The notes under the pieces are model-generated. The model saw only the letters and a program-made list of their open reading frames with translations. It was not told where the DNA came from and did no database searches. Both the position numbers and the translations under genes were made by a program. A stretch of 64,000 nt of DNA from Actinomycetes bacterium (GTDB lineage Bacteria > Actinomycetota > Acidimicrobiia > Acidimicrobiales > Ilumatobacteraceae). This document shows, in pieces, positions 32,628 through 42,768 of the stretch (positions within the stretch are counted from its first letter, which is position 1; the number at the start of each line of letters is the position of its first letter). Where the stretch lies: contig BJGC01000010.1 in NCBI GenBank assembly GCA_014190235.1, forward strand, positions 1-64,000. The letters run 5' to 3'.

Positions 32628-34898
32628 TTATTCGCCAGCAGTGACAACTGGCGCTTGCTGCTCACGAAATAGTCGCTCACCGTTTTCGAGCGCATCCAGA
32701 ACATGGATGGCAATGTCTGCGACTTTGACGTCGCTCTCTTCTTTGCCTGCTGCCTTTACGCCATCGTCCATCATGATGTAGCAAAACGGACACGCCGTTG
32801 CTACACGCGTGGCGCCAGTGCTGATCGCTTCTTGGGCGCGCTCATCATTGACCTTGGTTCCGATGCTTTCTTCCATCCACATCCGTGCACCGCCAGCACC
32901 GCAGCACATTCCCTTTGTGCCGTTGCGCGGCATCTCAATGATTTGCAAGCCTTTGATCGAGCCAACCACTTTTCGTGGGGCGATATAGATGTCGTTGTGT
33001 CGACCTAAGTAGCACGAGTCGTGATACGTGATGCGGTCATCTAATGAAGCGTTGCGCATGTCAAGTTGTCCGCTATCAATGAGTTGTTCCAACAACTGAC
33101 TGTGATGGATGACTTCGTAGTTGCCGCCAAGCTGCGGGTATTCATTAGCCAAAGTGTTGAAGCAATGGGGGCATTGTGTGATGATCTTGCGAACGCCCAT
33201 GCCATTGAGCATTTCAACGTTGGGCATTGCCAACATCTGAAACAGATACTCATTACCGCTTCGGCGTGCACTGTCGCCCGTACACATTTCGCTTGGTCCA
33301 AGAATTGCTACATCGATGCCAGCACGCCTCAATAACTTTGCCATTGACTGCGTTACTTTTTTATTTTTGTCATCGAAACTTCCGGCACACCCGACCCAGT
33401 AGAGGTATTCGTGGTTGAACGCCGAGCCGGGATCGATGATGTCTACGTCAAGGTCTTTGGCCCAGTCGCCGCGTTCGCCTTGGTTCATTCCCCATGGGTT
33501 TCCTTGGTTCTCCATTGCTCGAAATGCATTACCAAGTTCTGCCGGAAAATCACTTTCCATCAATGTCAGATAACGACGCATGTCAAGGATCTTGTCCAGA
33601 ATCTCAATGTTGACAGGACAGATTTCGTCGCATGCTTTGCAACTCGTGCAAGCCCACACTTCTTCGGATGTGATGCGCTCAAAGACTGAGTTGGAGCCGA
33701 TTGTGATGTCGGCGTCGGTGCCGATGGGTGGTGACACTTTGCCACCTGTTGCATGAGCAGCGGTGGCCGCCATGACTTCACCAACCTTGAGAACAATTTC
33801 GCGCGGGTCAAGAGGCTTGCCAGTTGCATGCGCCGGACACACACTTGTGCACCGACCACACATTGTGCATGCATCTGTATCAAGAAGTTGTTTCCAAGTG
33901 AAATCTTCAACAACCGATGCACCAAATGTTTCGAGTGATGTCTCGGTGAGATTCGGCATTGCCTTCATCGCACCCTTTGGTCGCTCGCGATCTTTGAGGT
34001 ACATATTCAGTGGTGACGTAAAAATATGACGCAACATTGTGATGGGCAATAGTGCCAGGAACACAATGAAGGAAATGACATGCGTGCTCCACATGATCTG
34101 ATGCCAGAACTGCAATCTTGAAACCGATGAGCCATTCACCAGTTGCGAAAGGGGATACCCAATGAAGCTCCATTTTTCGTATGACAAGTCAACTCCGCTT
34201 GCTTGCTGCCACGCCATACGAAACATCTCTGATGTAAAGCCTGTGACCCCGATTATCAGCATTGTTGCCAAGATGATTGCGTGTTCTGGTTTTGTTTTAA
34301 TGCGAATGCGATAGGGGCGTTGTACGTATCGGCGTAGTATTGCCCACACCACACCACCAACAAAAACAGCACCTGCTAGATCACCGATAAAGACGTATCC
34401 CTGATACACGCCACCGTGCAAGAACTTCAGGCTCTCTGGCATCTGGTGATCGATTTCAAGAACAGTGGTGACGCCAAGCAATACTAAGAATCCGAAATAC
34501 ATCATTGAGTGCATTAAGCCCGCTGCGCTGTCGCGCAGAAGTGTGCGCATGTAGACGCCAGCACGGTAATCAGCAAGTCGCTTCTTTATATTTTTAGGAG
34601 TTGTGCGACGACGATCGGGCGCACCACGCTCCCAGTTGCGCATGCGGTCTGCAAATCGAAATGATCCCCACAGCAACATCACGGGGATTACGGTGTAAAA
34701 AGCAATCTGCAGCGGACCAGGGATTCCGACAAAAACTTCACGCGTCATTTCAGATGTGCTGTGCCACTTTGTAATCTGTGGGATGATCCCCGACACCGCA
34801 GTAAAGGCTGCGATTCCGAGTCCGAGTCCGATCGAAAGTTGGTAGGGACGCAGCCGTTTGGGTGCCGATGTTTCTGAGGTAACAAGAGGAGTGCTCAT
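32628..34898 (-). CDS. EtfD-like membrane iron-sulfur oxidoreductase (NarI-like + 4Fe-4S + CCG domains)
   Basis: A 756-residue integral membrane oxidoreductase. The N-terminal half has about six helices, with histidines in helices that could bind haem (e.g. SAAGLMHSMMYFG, FWHQIMWSTHVISF). Two 4Fe-4S motifs follow, CTMCGRCTSVCP (344-355) and CTSCKACDEICP (417-428), then two CCG (heterodisulfide-reductase D-type) domains with GMCCGAGGARMW. The architecture matches mycobacterial Rv0338c (EtfD), which passes electrons from ETF during beta-oxidation to the quinone pool. The same role is inferred. No etfAB is nearby. It is a single gene with dcd convergent. Confidence 0.85.
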   Translation of the reverse strand: MSTPLVTSETSAPKRLRPYQLSIGLGLGIAAFTAVSGIIPQITKWHSTSEMTREVFVGIPGPLQIAFYTVIPVMLLWGSFRFADRMRNWERGAPDRRRTTPKNIKKRLADYRAGVYMRTLLRDSAAGLMHSMMYFGFLVLLGVTTVLEIDHQMPESLKFLHGGVYQGYVFIGDLAGAVFVGGVVWAILRRYVQRPYRIRIKTKPEHAIILATMLIIGVTGFTSEMFRMAWQQASGVDLSYEKWSFIGYPLSQLVNGSSVSRLQFWHQIMWSTHVISFIVFLALLPITMLRHIFTSPLNMYLKDRERPKGAMKAMPNLTETSLETFGASVVEDFTWKQLLDTDACTMCGRCTSVCPAHATGKPLDPREIVLKVGEVMAATAAHATGGKVSPPIGTDADITIGSNSVFERITSEEVWACTSCKACDEICPVNIEILDKILDMRRYLTLMESDFPAELGNAFRAMENQGNPWGMNQGERGDWAKDLDVDIIDPGSAFNHEYLYWVGCAGSFDDKNKKVTQSMAKLLRRAGIDVAILGPSEMCTGDSARRSGNEYLFQMLAMPNVEMLNGMGVRKIITQCPHCFNTLANEYPQLGGNYEVIHHSQLLEQLIDSGQLDMRNASLDDRITYHDSCYLGRHNDIYIAPRKVVGSIKGLQIIEMPRNGTKGMCCGAGGARMWMEESIGTKVNDERAQEAISTGATRVATACPFCYIMMDDGVKAAGKEESDVKVADIAIHVLDALENGERLFREQQAPVVTAGE

Positions 34899-34926
34899 GG
34901 CACTATGACGCTAGTCGGACGACGCG

Positions 34927-35352
34927 TCAGCCGTAGTGGGCACGGTCAAGTTCGCGAATACGACCAGCAAGCGCTGCCAATAATTTGTGCGATAGTGCGG
35001 GAACTTTTTCGAGGACTCCGTACAAATTGCGTTGGCTAATCACCAACATTTGACATTCTGTGTCAGCAGTGACGCTCGCAGTGCGCGGACCATGGTCGAG
35101 AAGTGATAGCTCCCCAACAATTGCTCCAGCCCCCACGGTGGCAACTTTTTTGCCGTTGCGGCGCACTGTTGCGGTGCCTTCTAAAATGACAAAGGCCTCG
35201 CGACCGGTCTGCCCTTGATCAATGATCAGAGTGCCAGCCTTGACGGTGACTTCGTCAGCGGCCTTGGCAATGCGTTCAAGATCTTTGCCAGAACACGATG
35301 CGAAAAGTGAGATATTACGGAGATGTCCGAGTGATGCTTTCATAGATGCCAT
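34927..35352 (-). CDS. Stand-alone cyclic-nucleotide-binding domain protein
   Basis: About 141 residues, nearly all one Crp-like cNMP-binding domain: NISLFASCSGKDLERIA, GTLIIDQGQTGREAFVILEG, and the phosphate-binding cassette region AIVGELSLLDHGPRTASVTA. There is no DNA-binding or enzyme domain, so it is a sensor or partner protein with unknown target. The ATG at 35352 is chosen because the domain starts there; the frame is open far upstream into gpmA without meaningful similarity. An ATG three codons later is possible. It lies 28 bp upstream of the EtfD-like gene on the same strand. Confidence 0.75.
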   Translation of the reverse strand: MASMKASLGHLRNISLFASCSGKDLERIAKAADEVTVKAGTLIIDQGQTGREAFVILEGTATVRRNGKKVATVGAGAIVGELSLLDHGPRTASVTADTECQMLVISQRNLYGVLEKVPALSHKLLAALAGRIRELDRAHYG

Positions 35353-35413
35353 GCTCAAAGTGTACGACAGTTTGTATGGCTCTCGCGCAGTAGGGGCTGT
35401 TACTTCTGGCTCG

Positions 35414-36187
35414 TTACGGCTGGCGGGTCGCCTGTCGAGCGACAGCATCGGTCGCCGCCGCAATTGCATCAGCATCGCCGAGGTAGTGGGCCGACTTGAC
35501 GCTGAGGTCATCTCGGAGCGCATAGAGACGAGGAACACCCGTTGGGATATTGAGTTCTGAGATCTCTGTCTCCGAGATATTTTCCAAAAACATCACCAGT
35601 GCACGCAGCGAGTTTCCGTGGGCAGTCATCAGAACGGTCTTTCCGGCCTGCAGTTGAGGCAGTACCTGTTGACGAAAGTACGGAACCACTCGGGCGACGA
35701 CATCTTTGAGACACTCTGAGGCGGGCAAATCAGATGGCGCAACGTATCGATAGCGCACATCATTGGCCGGATGCTCTGGGCTCAGGGAGTCAACAGGTGG
35801 TGGCGCAATGTCGAAACTGCGTCGCCAGATCTTGGTTTGTGCGTCGCCATGCTGAGCAGTGGTGGCTTTTTTATCAAGTCCTTGAAGGGCGCCGTAGTGC
35901 CGTTCGTTGAGTTTCCATGACCGTTGCACGGGCAGCCACACTTGCCCCATTGCAGTGAGAGCAAGGTGTTGGGTGACCACCGCTCGCGTGAGAACTGAGG
36001 TATGAGATGTGTCAAACACCAGCCCAGATTGCGCCATCGTCACTCCGGCGGCCGTTGCCTCGGCTTCTCCTTGGTCGGTCAGAGGAACGTCATGCCACCC
36101 CGTAAAGAGATTGCTCTGGTTCCAGGTGCTTTGACCGTGGCGCAATATGACGAAATCTCCAAGCACGATGCCATCGTAGGACCTCAC
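35414..36187 (-). CDS. gpmA: 2,3-bisphosphoglycerate-dependent phosphoglycerate mutase
   Basis: Glycolytic interconversion of 3- and 2-phosphoglycerate. The phosphohistidine motif LRHGQSTWNQSNLFTGW starts at about residue 15. The conserved LNERHYGALQGLDK and the second histidine in LMTAHGNSLRALV complete the active site. Length is 257 residues including a short N-terminal extension. The start is GTG at 36187, with GGGAG 7 nt upstream. It is divergent from dnaK across a 162-bp spacer that carries heat-shock control sites on the other side. Confidence 0.95.
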   Translation of the reverse strand: MRSYDGIVLGDFVILRHGQSTWNQSNLFTGWHDVPLTDQGEAEATAAGVTMAQSGLVFDTSHTSVLTRAVVTQHLALTAMGQVWLPVQRSWKLNERHYGALQGLDKKATTAQHGDAQTKIWRRSFDIAPPPVDSLSPEHPANDVRYRYVAPSDLPASECLKDVVARVVPYFRQQVLPQLQAGKTVLMTAHGNSLRALVMFLENISETEISELNIPTGVPRLYALRDDLSVKSAHYLGDADAIAAATDAVARQATRQP

Positions 36188-36235
36188 TGCCGTCTCCCAT
36201 TGAATCTTTCGGGCTGTCTCGTGGGCTTGACAAAT

Positions 36236-36256
36236 CTTTAGTCACATCCACTCAAC
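36236..36256 (+). promoter_or_regulatory. HAIR-like operator (HspR binding site)
   Basis: CTTTAGT, seven bases, ACTCAAC: 12 of 14 positions match the HAIR consensus CTTGAGT-N7-ACTCAAG bound by the repressor HspR. It lies 17 bp upstream of the candidate -35 box of dnaK, and hspR itself is the fourth gene of the same operon. Autoregulation of the operon by HspR, with DnaK as co-repressor, is therefore likely. Confidence 0.75.
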
Positions 36257-36272
36257 TTTTCTGCTGTCCAGG

Positions 36273-36301
36273 TTGACATCCAGCATATCGACCCGTAGCC
36301 T
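36273..36301 (+). promoter_or_regulatory. Candidate sigma-A promoter of the dnaK operon
   Basis: A perfect -35 hexamer TTGACA (36273-36278), a 17-bp spacer and TAGCCT (36296-36301; fits TAnnnT). Transcription would start near 36308, leaving a 40-nt leader with AAGGAG before the dnaK ATG. The HAIR-like site lies just upstream. Confidence 0.55.
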
Positions 36302-36349
36302 TGCGGCACGAGAACACCCCCGTTTCTCGTCACAGCAAGGAGAATACCC

Positions 36350-38182
36350 ATGAGCAAGGCAGTCGGAATCGACCTCGGAACCACCAACTCGGTTGTTTCT
36401 GTGTTTGAAGCAGGCGATGCAGTCGTCATCCCCAACTCAGAAGGATCACGCACCACCCCGTCAGTAGTGGCTTTTTCTAAGACTGGTGAAGTCCTCGTCG
36501 GTGAGGTCGCCAAGCGTCAGGCCATCACCAACCCTGATCGCACGTTTCGCAGCATTAAGCGCCACATGGGCAAAAACTGGAAGTCGCCCGACATTGACGG
36601 CAAGACCTACACCGCACAAGAAATCAGCGCTCGTACTCTCATGAAACTCAAGCGCGATGCTGAGGCCTATCTGGGCACCACGGTGACTCAGGCAGTCATC
36701 ACTGTTCCGGCATATTTTGACGACGCACAACGCACCGCCACCAAAGAAGCCGGAACAATTGCAGGTCTCGAAGTCTTGCGCATCATTAACGAGCCAACCG
36801 CCGCGGCTCTTGCATACGGTCTTGAAAAAAGCGCCGAAGATGAAACCATTTTGGTGTTCGACCTTGGTGGCGGAACATTTGACGTCAGCGTGCTCGAAAT
36901 CGGTGACGGCGTGTTTGAAGTTAAGAGCACCCACGGAGACACCGAGCTTGGTGGAGACGACTGGGACCAACGCATCATTGATTGGCTTGTGCAGCAATTC
37001 AAATCTGCGCACGGTGTTGATCTCAGTGCAGACCGCATGGCGACACAGAGGCTCAAAGAAGCAGCCGAAAAAGCAAAAATTGAATTGTCACAAGTCGCAC
37101 AAACGCAAATTAACTTGCCTTTCATTACTGCAAATGCAGACGGACCATTGCACCTTGACGAGTCACTGAGTCGTTCAAAGTTTCAAGAAATGACAGCCGA
37201 CCTGATTGAGCGTTGTCGCGTGGCATTCGAACAGGCGCTCAAAGATGCAAGCATCACAAAAGGACAACTTCATCACGTCATTTTGGTAGGTGGCTCAACG
37301 CGTATGCCAGCCGCTCAAGAATTGGTTTTCAACCTTACGGGCAAAGAGCCCAACAAGTCGGTTAACCCTGACGAAGTTGTTGCTATTGGTGCTGCAGTGC
37401 AAGCCGGAGTACTCAAAGGCGATGTCAAAGATGTGCTCTTGCTCGACGTCACTCCGTTGTCACTAGGTATCGAAACCAAGGGCGGCGTGATGACAAAACT
37501 CATCGAACGCAACACCACAATTCCGACACGTCGCACCGAGACATTTACAACTGCCGACGACAACCAGCCATCGGTAGAAATTCACGTCCTGCAAGGCGAA
37601 CGCGAAATGGCCAGTTACAACAAGACACTCGGAAAATTTCAACTCGTCGATCTTCCTCCTGCGCAACGCGGAATGCCCCAAATCGAAGTCACCTTTGACA
37701 TCGATGCCAACGGCATTGTGCACGTGTCGGCAAAAGATCGCGCAACAAGTAAAGAACAATCAATGACGATTACAGGGCAGTCATCGTATGACAAAGATGA
37801 AATCGCCAAGATGGTCAAAGATGCCGAGGTTCACGCCGAAGAAGACCGCACTCGTCGTGCCGAAGCAGAAGTACGAAACAACGCAGATTCGCTCGTGTAT
37901 CAAACCGAAAAAGTTTTACGCGAGCAAGGCGACAAAGTGACAGAGGAAGAAAAATCTGCTGTTGAAGGACCACTTGCTGATCTAAAAACTGCACTTGCTG
38001 GCAACGATGTTGAGGCACTCAAATCAGCAACCGAAGCACTCATTACCGTCAGTCAAGCATTCAGTCAAAAACTGTACGAAGCAGCAGCCCGTGACGAGAA
38101 TGCTGCCGGCTCATCAGCGTCAGGAGCTGGCGCAGTCAATGACGACGACATTGTCGATGCCGAGATCGTCGACGAGCAATAG
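36350..38182 (+). CDS. dnaK: Chaperone DnaK (Hsp70)
   Basis: ATP-driven chaperone working with DnaJ and GrpE. The ATPase domain starts [15 protein letters not shown] and has [30 protein letters not shown] and [15 protein letters not shown]. The substrate-binding domain has [16 protein letters not shown] and [19 protein letters not shown]. The C-terminus is acidic and ends DAEIVDEQ. Length is 610 residues. A strong AAGGAG ribosome-binding site precedes the ATG. It is the first gene of dnaK-grpE-dnaJ-hspR-clpB. Confidence 0.98.
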   Translation: MSKAVGIDLGTTNSVVSVFEAGDAVVIPNSEGSRTTPSVVAFSKTGEVLVGEVAKRQAITNPDRTFRSIKRHMGKNWKSPDIDGKTYTAQEISARTLMKLKRDAEAYLGTTVTQAVITVPAYFDDAQRTATKEAGTIAGLEVLRIINEPTAAALAYGLEKSAEDETILVFDLGGGTFDVSVLEIGDGVFEVKSTHGDTELGGDDWDQRIIDWLVQQFKSAHGVDLSADRMATQRLKEAAEKAKIELSQVAQTQINLPFITANADGPLHLDESLSRSKFQEMTADLIERCRVAFEQALKDASITKGQLHHVILVGGSTRMPAAQELVFNLTGKEPNKSVNPDEVVAIGAAVQAGVLKGDVKDVLLLDVTPLSLGIETKGGVMTKLIERNTTIPTRRTETFTTADDNQPSVEIHVLQGEREMASYNKTLGKFQLVDLPPAQRGMPQIEVTFDIDANGIVHVSAKDRATSKEQSMTITGQSSYDKDEIAKMVKDAEVHAEEDRTRRAEAEVRNNADSLVYQTEKVLREQGDKVTEEEKSAVEGPLADLKTALAGNDVEALKSATEALITVSQAFSQKLYEAAARDENAAGSSASGAGAVNDDDIVDAEIVDEQ

Positions 38183-38192
38183 AGAAACGTTC

Positions 38193-38729
38193 ATGGACGC
38201 AGAAACAGTGAACGATCCCCCAAACTCGCAAGAAACGGCGATTGATTCTGACGACATAGGCGAAGTAAGCGACGAATCGGTTCTGCACGACGAAGGTGAC
38301 GGAGACATCATCCACGACATCGAAGCACTGTTGGCTGAGCGCGACGAGTTTAAAGACATCGCATTACGTCTGCAGGCAGACTTTGAGAACTATCGTAAGC
38401 GCGTCACGGCAACACAAAGTGATGACATTGATCGCGCCACTGGTCGATTAGTAGAAGCGCTTCTTCCTGTTCTTGATGCGTGTGAGGCGGCATTTGCGCA
38501 CGGCACTGTTGGCGTAGAACCCGTGTGGTCTGCGTTGATTGGGTGTTTGCAAAAACAAGGTCTAGTTGCACTCGATCCACTCAACAAGCCATTCGAACCA
38601 GAAAGTGCCGAAGCAGTTCTGCACGAAGAAGGTGATGGTGGTGAGTCTGTCGTGACAGAAGTATTGCGTACTGGGTATCAGTGGAAGGGTCGTGTCTTGC
38701 GAGCCGCCATGGTCAAGGTCAAAGGCTAA
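38193..38729 (+). CDS. grpE: Nucleotide exchange factor GrpE
   Basis: Releases ADP from DnaK. A disordered acidic N-terminus (1-45) is followed by the long helix with ALRLQADFENYRKRV, and then the beta domain with GLVALDPLNKPFEP and VTEVLRTGYQWKGRVLRAAMVKV, the family signature near the C-terminus. The ATG at 38193 lies 10 bp after dnaK and has AGAGAAA upstream; it gives 178 residues. The frame extends upstream within dnaK but without GrpE similarity. Confidence 0.95.
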   Translation: MDAETVNDPPNSQETAIDSDDIGEVSDESVLHDEGDGDIIHDIEALLAERDEFKDIALRLQADFENYRKRVTATQSDDIDRATGRLVEALLPVLDACEAAFAHGTVGVEPVWSALIGCLQKQGLVALDPLNKPFEPESAEAVLHEEGDGGESVVTEVLRTGYQWKGRVLRAAMVKVKG

Positions 38730-38734
38730 CTGCA

Positions 38735-39844
38735 ATGGCCCCGCAGCGAGAGTGGTTCGAAAAGGACTACTACGCCGTGCTCGGTGTCTCACAACAAGCG
38801 ACGGCCAAGGACATCACTAAGGAATATCGCCGCTTAGCCCGTGAACATCATCCGGACGCCAATGCCGGAAACGAAAAATCCGAAGAACGATTCAAAGAAA
38901 TCTCTGCGGCATACGACGTGCTCGGCGACGAAAAAAAACGTACCGAATATGACGAAGTGCGGCGCTTAGGGCCATCAGGTGGTTTTGGTGGATCGGGCGC
39001 AAGCCCTTTTAATTTCGATATGGGAGACGGTTTCGGAGACGCCATCGGTCAAATGTTTGGACGAAGCAAACGCGGAGGAAAAACGACTGGACCACAACGC
39101 GGTGCTGACATCGAAGCATCGCTCACGCTTGATTTTGTTGACGCAGTTCGCGGAATCACCACCACGTTGCATCTCACCGCAGATGCGGCGTGCTCAACAT
39201 GCGCGGGCAGTGGTGCTCGCGCCGGGACGATGCCAAAGGCATGTAGCCAATGTGGTGGTCGCGGATCAGTTGACGACAACCAAGGATTCTTTTCGTTTTC
39301 ATCTCCGTGTCCAAGTTGTCGCGGAAGCGGTTCTGTTATCGAGTATCCGTGTGCAACGTGTCGTGGAACCGGAATAGAACACAGACCTAGAGAAGTCAAG
39401 TTGCGCATTCCAGCAGGAGTGAGTCATGGTCAACGCATTCGCCTCAAGGGGCGCGGTGCACCTGGTCGCAACAATGGACCTGCAGGTGATTTGTATGTTG
39501 AATGTCATGTCACAACACACGCTCTTTTTGGTCGTGAAGGTCTTAATCTCACTACTCAGGTGCGTGTGTCGTATCCCGAAGCAGTACTCGGGGCAACTGT
39601 TCCTGTCTCAACTCTTGAAGGCGCTGCCGTGTCGCTGCGACTCAAGGCAGGCACAACGTCGGGGTCGCGCCATCGTGTAAAAGGTCACGGAATCGTGACC
39701 GAAAAAAAGACAGGCGATCTTATTGTTACTGTCGACATAGTGGTTCCCGTAGGGCTATCCGATGAAGAACAATCAGCGGTCGAGGCATTGCATGCAGTGT
39801 TACGTTCGCCGCGACAACCAACTGAAAGCGCAGGAACATCATGA
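38735..39844 (+). CDS. dnaJ: Chaperone DnaJ (Hsp40)
   Basis: Co-chaperone that delivers clients to DnaK. The J domain is at residues about 9-72 (DYYAVLGVSQQATAKDI, HHPDAN with the essential HPD). A Gly/Phe-rich region follows. The zinc-finger domain has four CxxCxGxG-type repeats (CSTCAGSG, CSQCGGRG, CPSCRGSG, CATCRGTG), then two beta domains. The ATG at 38735 is 5 bp after the grpE stop and gives 369 residues. The hspR start overlaps its stop (ATGA). Confidence 0.96.
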   Translation: MAPQREWFEKDYYAVLGVSQQATAKDITKEYRRLAREHHPDANAGNEKSEERFKEISAAYDVLGDEKKRTEYDEVRRLGPSGGFGGSGASPFNFDMGDGFGDAIGQMFGRSKRGGKTTGPQRGADIEASLTLDFVDAVRGITTTLHLTADAACSTCAGSGARAGTMPKACSQCGGRGSVDDNQGFFSFSSPCPSCRGSGSVIEYPCATCRGTGIEHRPREVKLRIPAGVSHGQRIRLKGRGAPGRNNGPAGDLYVECHVTTHALFGREGLNLTTQVRVSYPEAVLGATVPVSTLEGAAVSLRLKAGTTSGSRHRVKGHGIVTEKKTGDLIVTVDIVVPVGLSDEEQSAVEALHAVLRSPRQPTESAGTS

Positions 39845-40230
39845 GAAATGAGTTGCAAGCGGTGTATGTCATCTCTGTCGCCGCCGAACTAGCAGGGGTG
39901 CATCCTCAAACACTGCGTATCTACGAACGTCGTGGTTTGTTACAACCAGCACGCACCACAGGCGGCAATCGTCGATACAGCGAGGCTGACATCAACAGGC
40001 TCCATCGCATCGCCGAACTGGCATCACATGGCATGAACCTTGAAGGCATTCGACACGTCATGTCACTTGAAGACGAAGTTGTCAGACTACGAGCCGAGAT
40101 TCAAGAACTCCGTCGCCTTGCCAACGACGCAGTGAGCGATGCTGAACGTCGCACGCGCCGTGACTTAGTCCCAATTAGCCAAGCGGTCAGTTTGTTTGGC
40201 CAGCGCCCAAGTATTTTTCGCAACGAGTAA
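39841..40230 (+). CDS. hspR: Heat-shock repressor HspR (MerR family)
   Basis: MerR-type winged helix-turn-helix repressor of the heat-shock operon. The DNA-binding part reads YVISVAAELAGVHPQTLRIYERRGLL and TTGGNRRYSEADINRL. A coiled coil follows (SLEDEVVRLRAEIQELRRLA). The 129-residue length and location in dnaK-grpE-dnaJ-hspR match the actinobacterial HspR. Its start codon overlaps the dnaJ stop. The HAIR-like operator 5' of dnaK is its probable target. Confidence 0.95.
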   Translation: MRNELQAVYVISVAAELAGVHPQTLRIYERRGLLQPARTTGGNRRYSEADINRLHRIAELASHGMNLEGIRHVMSLEDEVVRLRAEIQELRRLANDAVSDAERRTRRDLVPISQAVSLFGQRPSIFRNE

Positions 40231-40251
40231 CCCAATCGACGGAATGCTGAC

Positions 40252-42768
40252 ATGACACTCAACCCCAAAAAATGGACAACGCGCACACAAGAAGCTGTGG
40301 CAGCCGCTGTCGAGCTTGCTAAATCTGCTGGCAATCCAGAAGTGACTCCTGATCATCTTCTGCGATGTCTGCTTGATCAACAAGACACTGTCGTACCTGC
40401 GATATTGCAAAAACTTGGACTTGCGACCGGCATGGTGCGTGACAAAACAGAGGACACGATACGCAAGTTAGTGCGCACCCAAGGTGGCAGTGAGCCTCGC
40501 ATGAGCGGCGAGCTTGTCAATATTTTTGCCAACGCTGAATCAGTGCGTAAAGACCTGCACGATGACTTCTTGAGCGTAGAACACATGTTGTTGGCCATGA
40601 ACAGCCGACTCAACATGGGTAGTGAAGAAATGCTTCAAGCACTGCGCGATGTGCGTGGTTCGCACAGAGTCACCTCACAAGATCCCGAATCACAATTCGA
40701 AGCACTAAAAAAATACGGCACTGATCTGACCGAACGTGCTCGTGCCGGCAAGATCGACCCAGTCATTGGTCGAGATGAAGAAATCCGCCGCGTGATTCAG
40801 GTGCTTTCTAGGCGCACCAAAAATAATCCAGTGCTTATCGGCGAGCCTGGTGTTGGCAAGACTGCAATTGTCGAAGGCCTTGCCCGCCGAATTGCCGATG
40901 GTGATGTTCCAGAAGGACTCAAAGATAAAAAATTAGTCTCAATCGATTTGGCATCAATGGTTGCAGGCGCAAAATATCGGGGCGAGTTCGAAGAACGCCT
41001 CAAAGCCACGCTCAAAGAAATCACCGATGCACAAGGACAAATCATCACTTTCATTGACGAGATCCACACCCTTGTAGGTGCTGGTGGTGCCGAAGGCGCA
41101 ATGGACGCGGGCAACATGATCAAACCAATGCTGGCGCGTGGAGAGTTGCGCATGGTCGGAGCCACCACGCTTGATGAGTATCGCAAATACGTCGAAAAAG
41201 ATGCTGCGCTGGAGCGCCGTTTTCAGCAGGTGTATGTAGGGGAACCATCAGTAGAAGACACAATCGCAATTTTGCGCGGCCTCAAAGAGCGCTACGAGGT
41301 GCACCATGGTGTGCGCATTCAAGACAGTGCTCTTGTGAGTGCGGCTGTGTTATCAAATCGCTATTTGACGAATCGATTTTTGCCGGACAAAGCCATCGAC
41401 CTGATGGACGAAGCAGCCAGCAAATTACGAATTGAAATTGATTCTTTGCCGACCGAGATTGACGTTATTGCGCGGCGTATTTTGCAATTAGAAATTGAGC
41501 AGGTGGCGCTTGAAAAAGAAACCGACCTGGCGTCTAAAGAGCGTCTGTCAACGCTGCAAGAAGAACTTGAACTTTTGCGTTTGCAGGTTTCAGTCATGAA
41601 AGAGCACTGGGAGGGCGAACGTCAAGCGATTGGTGCGATTCGCACCCTGAAAGAAGAACTTGAGTCTTTGCGAACAAGTGCCGAACGCGAAACGGATCTT
41701 GCCAAAGCAGCAGAAATTCAGTACGGCCGAATTCCAGAGTTAGAGCGTCGCATTGTTGAGGCCACAAGCCATCTTGATCAATTGCAATCAACACAAAGAA
41801 TGCTTAAAGAAGAAGTAGACGCAGAAGATATTGCTGAGGTCGTTTCGAAATGGACAGGAGTCCCGCTGAATCGACTCATGGAAGGCGAGATGCACAAACT
41901 CGTGCAACTCGAATCCGCACTGCATCAACGTGTGATTGGGCAAGACCAAGCAGTCACCGCAGTTGCTAATGCGGTTCGGCGCAGTCGCGCTGGTCTGTCT
42001 GACCCAAATCGACCAATCGGTTCGTTCATGTTTCTTGGCCCAACAGGTGTTGGCAAAACAGAACTTGCTCGAGCACTTGCCGAGTATTTGTTTGACGACG
42101 AAAAAGCAATGGTGCGCATCGACATGGCCGAGTATATGGAAAAGTTTTCGGTGAGTCGTCTCATTGGTGCGCCCCCCGGATATGTGGGTTATGACGAAGG
42201 TGGACAACTCACAGAAGCCGTTCGACGTCGTCCGTATAGCGTGCTTTTGCTTGACGAAATCGAAAAAGCACATCCTGATATTTTTAATGTGTTACTCCAA
42301 GTGCTTGACGATGGTCGTCTCACTGACGGGCAGGGTCGCACTGTTGATTTCACCAACGTGGTGCTGATTATGACAAGCAATCTCGCAGGTGAGCCAATCG
42401 AATATTTCCGACCAGAGTTTGTTAATCGCATTGACGAAATAGTGCGATTCCGTTCGCTCACCGCTCAAGATCTTGGCGCAATTGTTGAAATTCAGTTGCA
42501 GCACCTTGTTGACCGCATGGCTGATCGACGTATCGCATTACGTATCACACCTGCTGCTCGTGTTGCATTGGCGACGAAAGGTTTTGATTCAACTTTTGGT
42601 GCTCGACCACTGAAGCGACTGATCCAAACTGAAATCACCAATCGTTCTGCTGTGCTGATTCTGGAAGGAAAAGTAAGCGAAGGTGGTGCAATTTTGGTTG
42701 ATGTAGTTGATGACGCGTTAACCCTGGTCGCACAAGACGCGAGTTTTGAAAACGCACAAATCGTCTAG
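40252..42768 (+). CDS. clpB: ATP-dependent disaggregase ClpB with shortened NBD2
   Basis: Hexameric Hsp100 that rescues aggregated proteins with DnaK. The ClpN domain covers 1-145. NBD1 has Walker A GEPGVGKT (197-204) and IIDEIHTL-type Walker B ([10 protein letters not shown]). A coiled-coil middle domain (about 395-520) precedes NBD2 with GPTGVGKT and [12 protein letters not shown]. Between MTSNL (about 707) and [13 protein letters not shown] there are only 7 residues (AGEPIEY), where ClpB usually has about 28, which accounts for the length of 838 rather than about 860. The stop is shared with the convergent HisD-like gene (CTAG). Confidence 0.95.
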   Translation: MTLNPKKWTTRTQEAVAAAVELAKSAGNPEVTPDHLLRCLLDQQDTVVPAILQKLGLATGMVRDKTEDTIRKLVRTQGGSEPRMSGELVNIFANAESVRKDLHDDFLSVEHMLLAMNSRLNMGSEEMLQALRDVRGSHRVTSQDPESQFEALKKYGTDLTERARAGKIDPVIGRDEEIRRVIQVLSRRTKNNPVLIGEPGVGKTAIVEGLARRIADGDVPEGLKDKKLVSIDLASMVAGAKYRGEFEERLKATLKEITDAQGQIITFIDEIHTLVGAGGAEGAMDAGNMIKPMLARGELRMVGATTLDEYRKYVEKDAALERRFQQVYVGEPSVEDTIAILRGLKERYEVHHGVRIQDSALVSAAVLSNRYLTNRFLPDKAIDLMDEAASKLRIEIDSLPTEIDVIARRILQLEIEQVALEKETDLASKERLSTLQEELELLRLQVSVMKEHWEGERQAIGAIRTLKEELESLRTSAERETDLAKAAEIQYGRIPELERRIVEATSHLDQLQSTQRMLKEEVDAEDIAEVVSKWTGVPLNRLMEGEMHKLVQLESALHQRVIGQDQAVTAVANAVRRSRAGLSDPNRPIGSFMFLGPTGVGKTELARALAEYLFDDEKAMVRIDMAEYMEKFSVSRLIGAPPGYVGYDEGGQLTEAVRRRPYSVLLLDEIEKAHPDIFNVLLQVLDDGRLTDGQGRTVDFTNVVLIMTSNLAGEPIEYFRPEFVNRIDEIVRFRSLTAQDLGAIVEIQLQHLVDRMADRRIALRITPAARVALATKGFDSTFGARPLKRLIQTEITNRSAVLILEGKVSEGGAILVDVVDDALTLVAQDASFENAQIV

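Noticed and set aside
32632-32652. CGCCAG/CTGGCG inverted repeat near the dcd/EtfD-like junction
   Set aside because: Only 6 bp, inside the coding sequence of the EtfD-like gene and without a T-run, so not a credible terminator.
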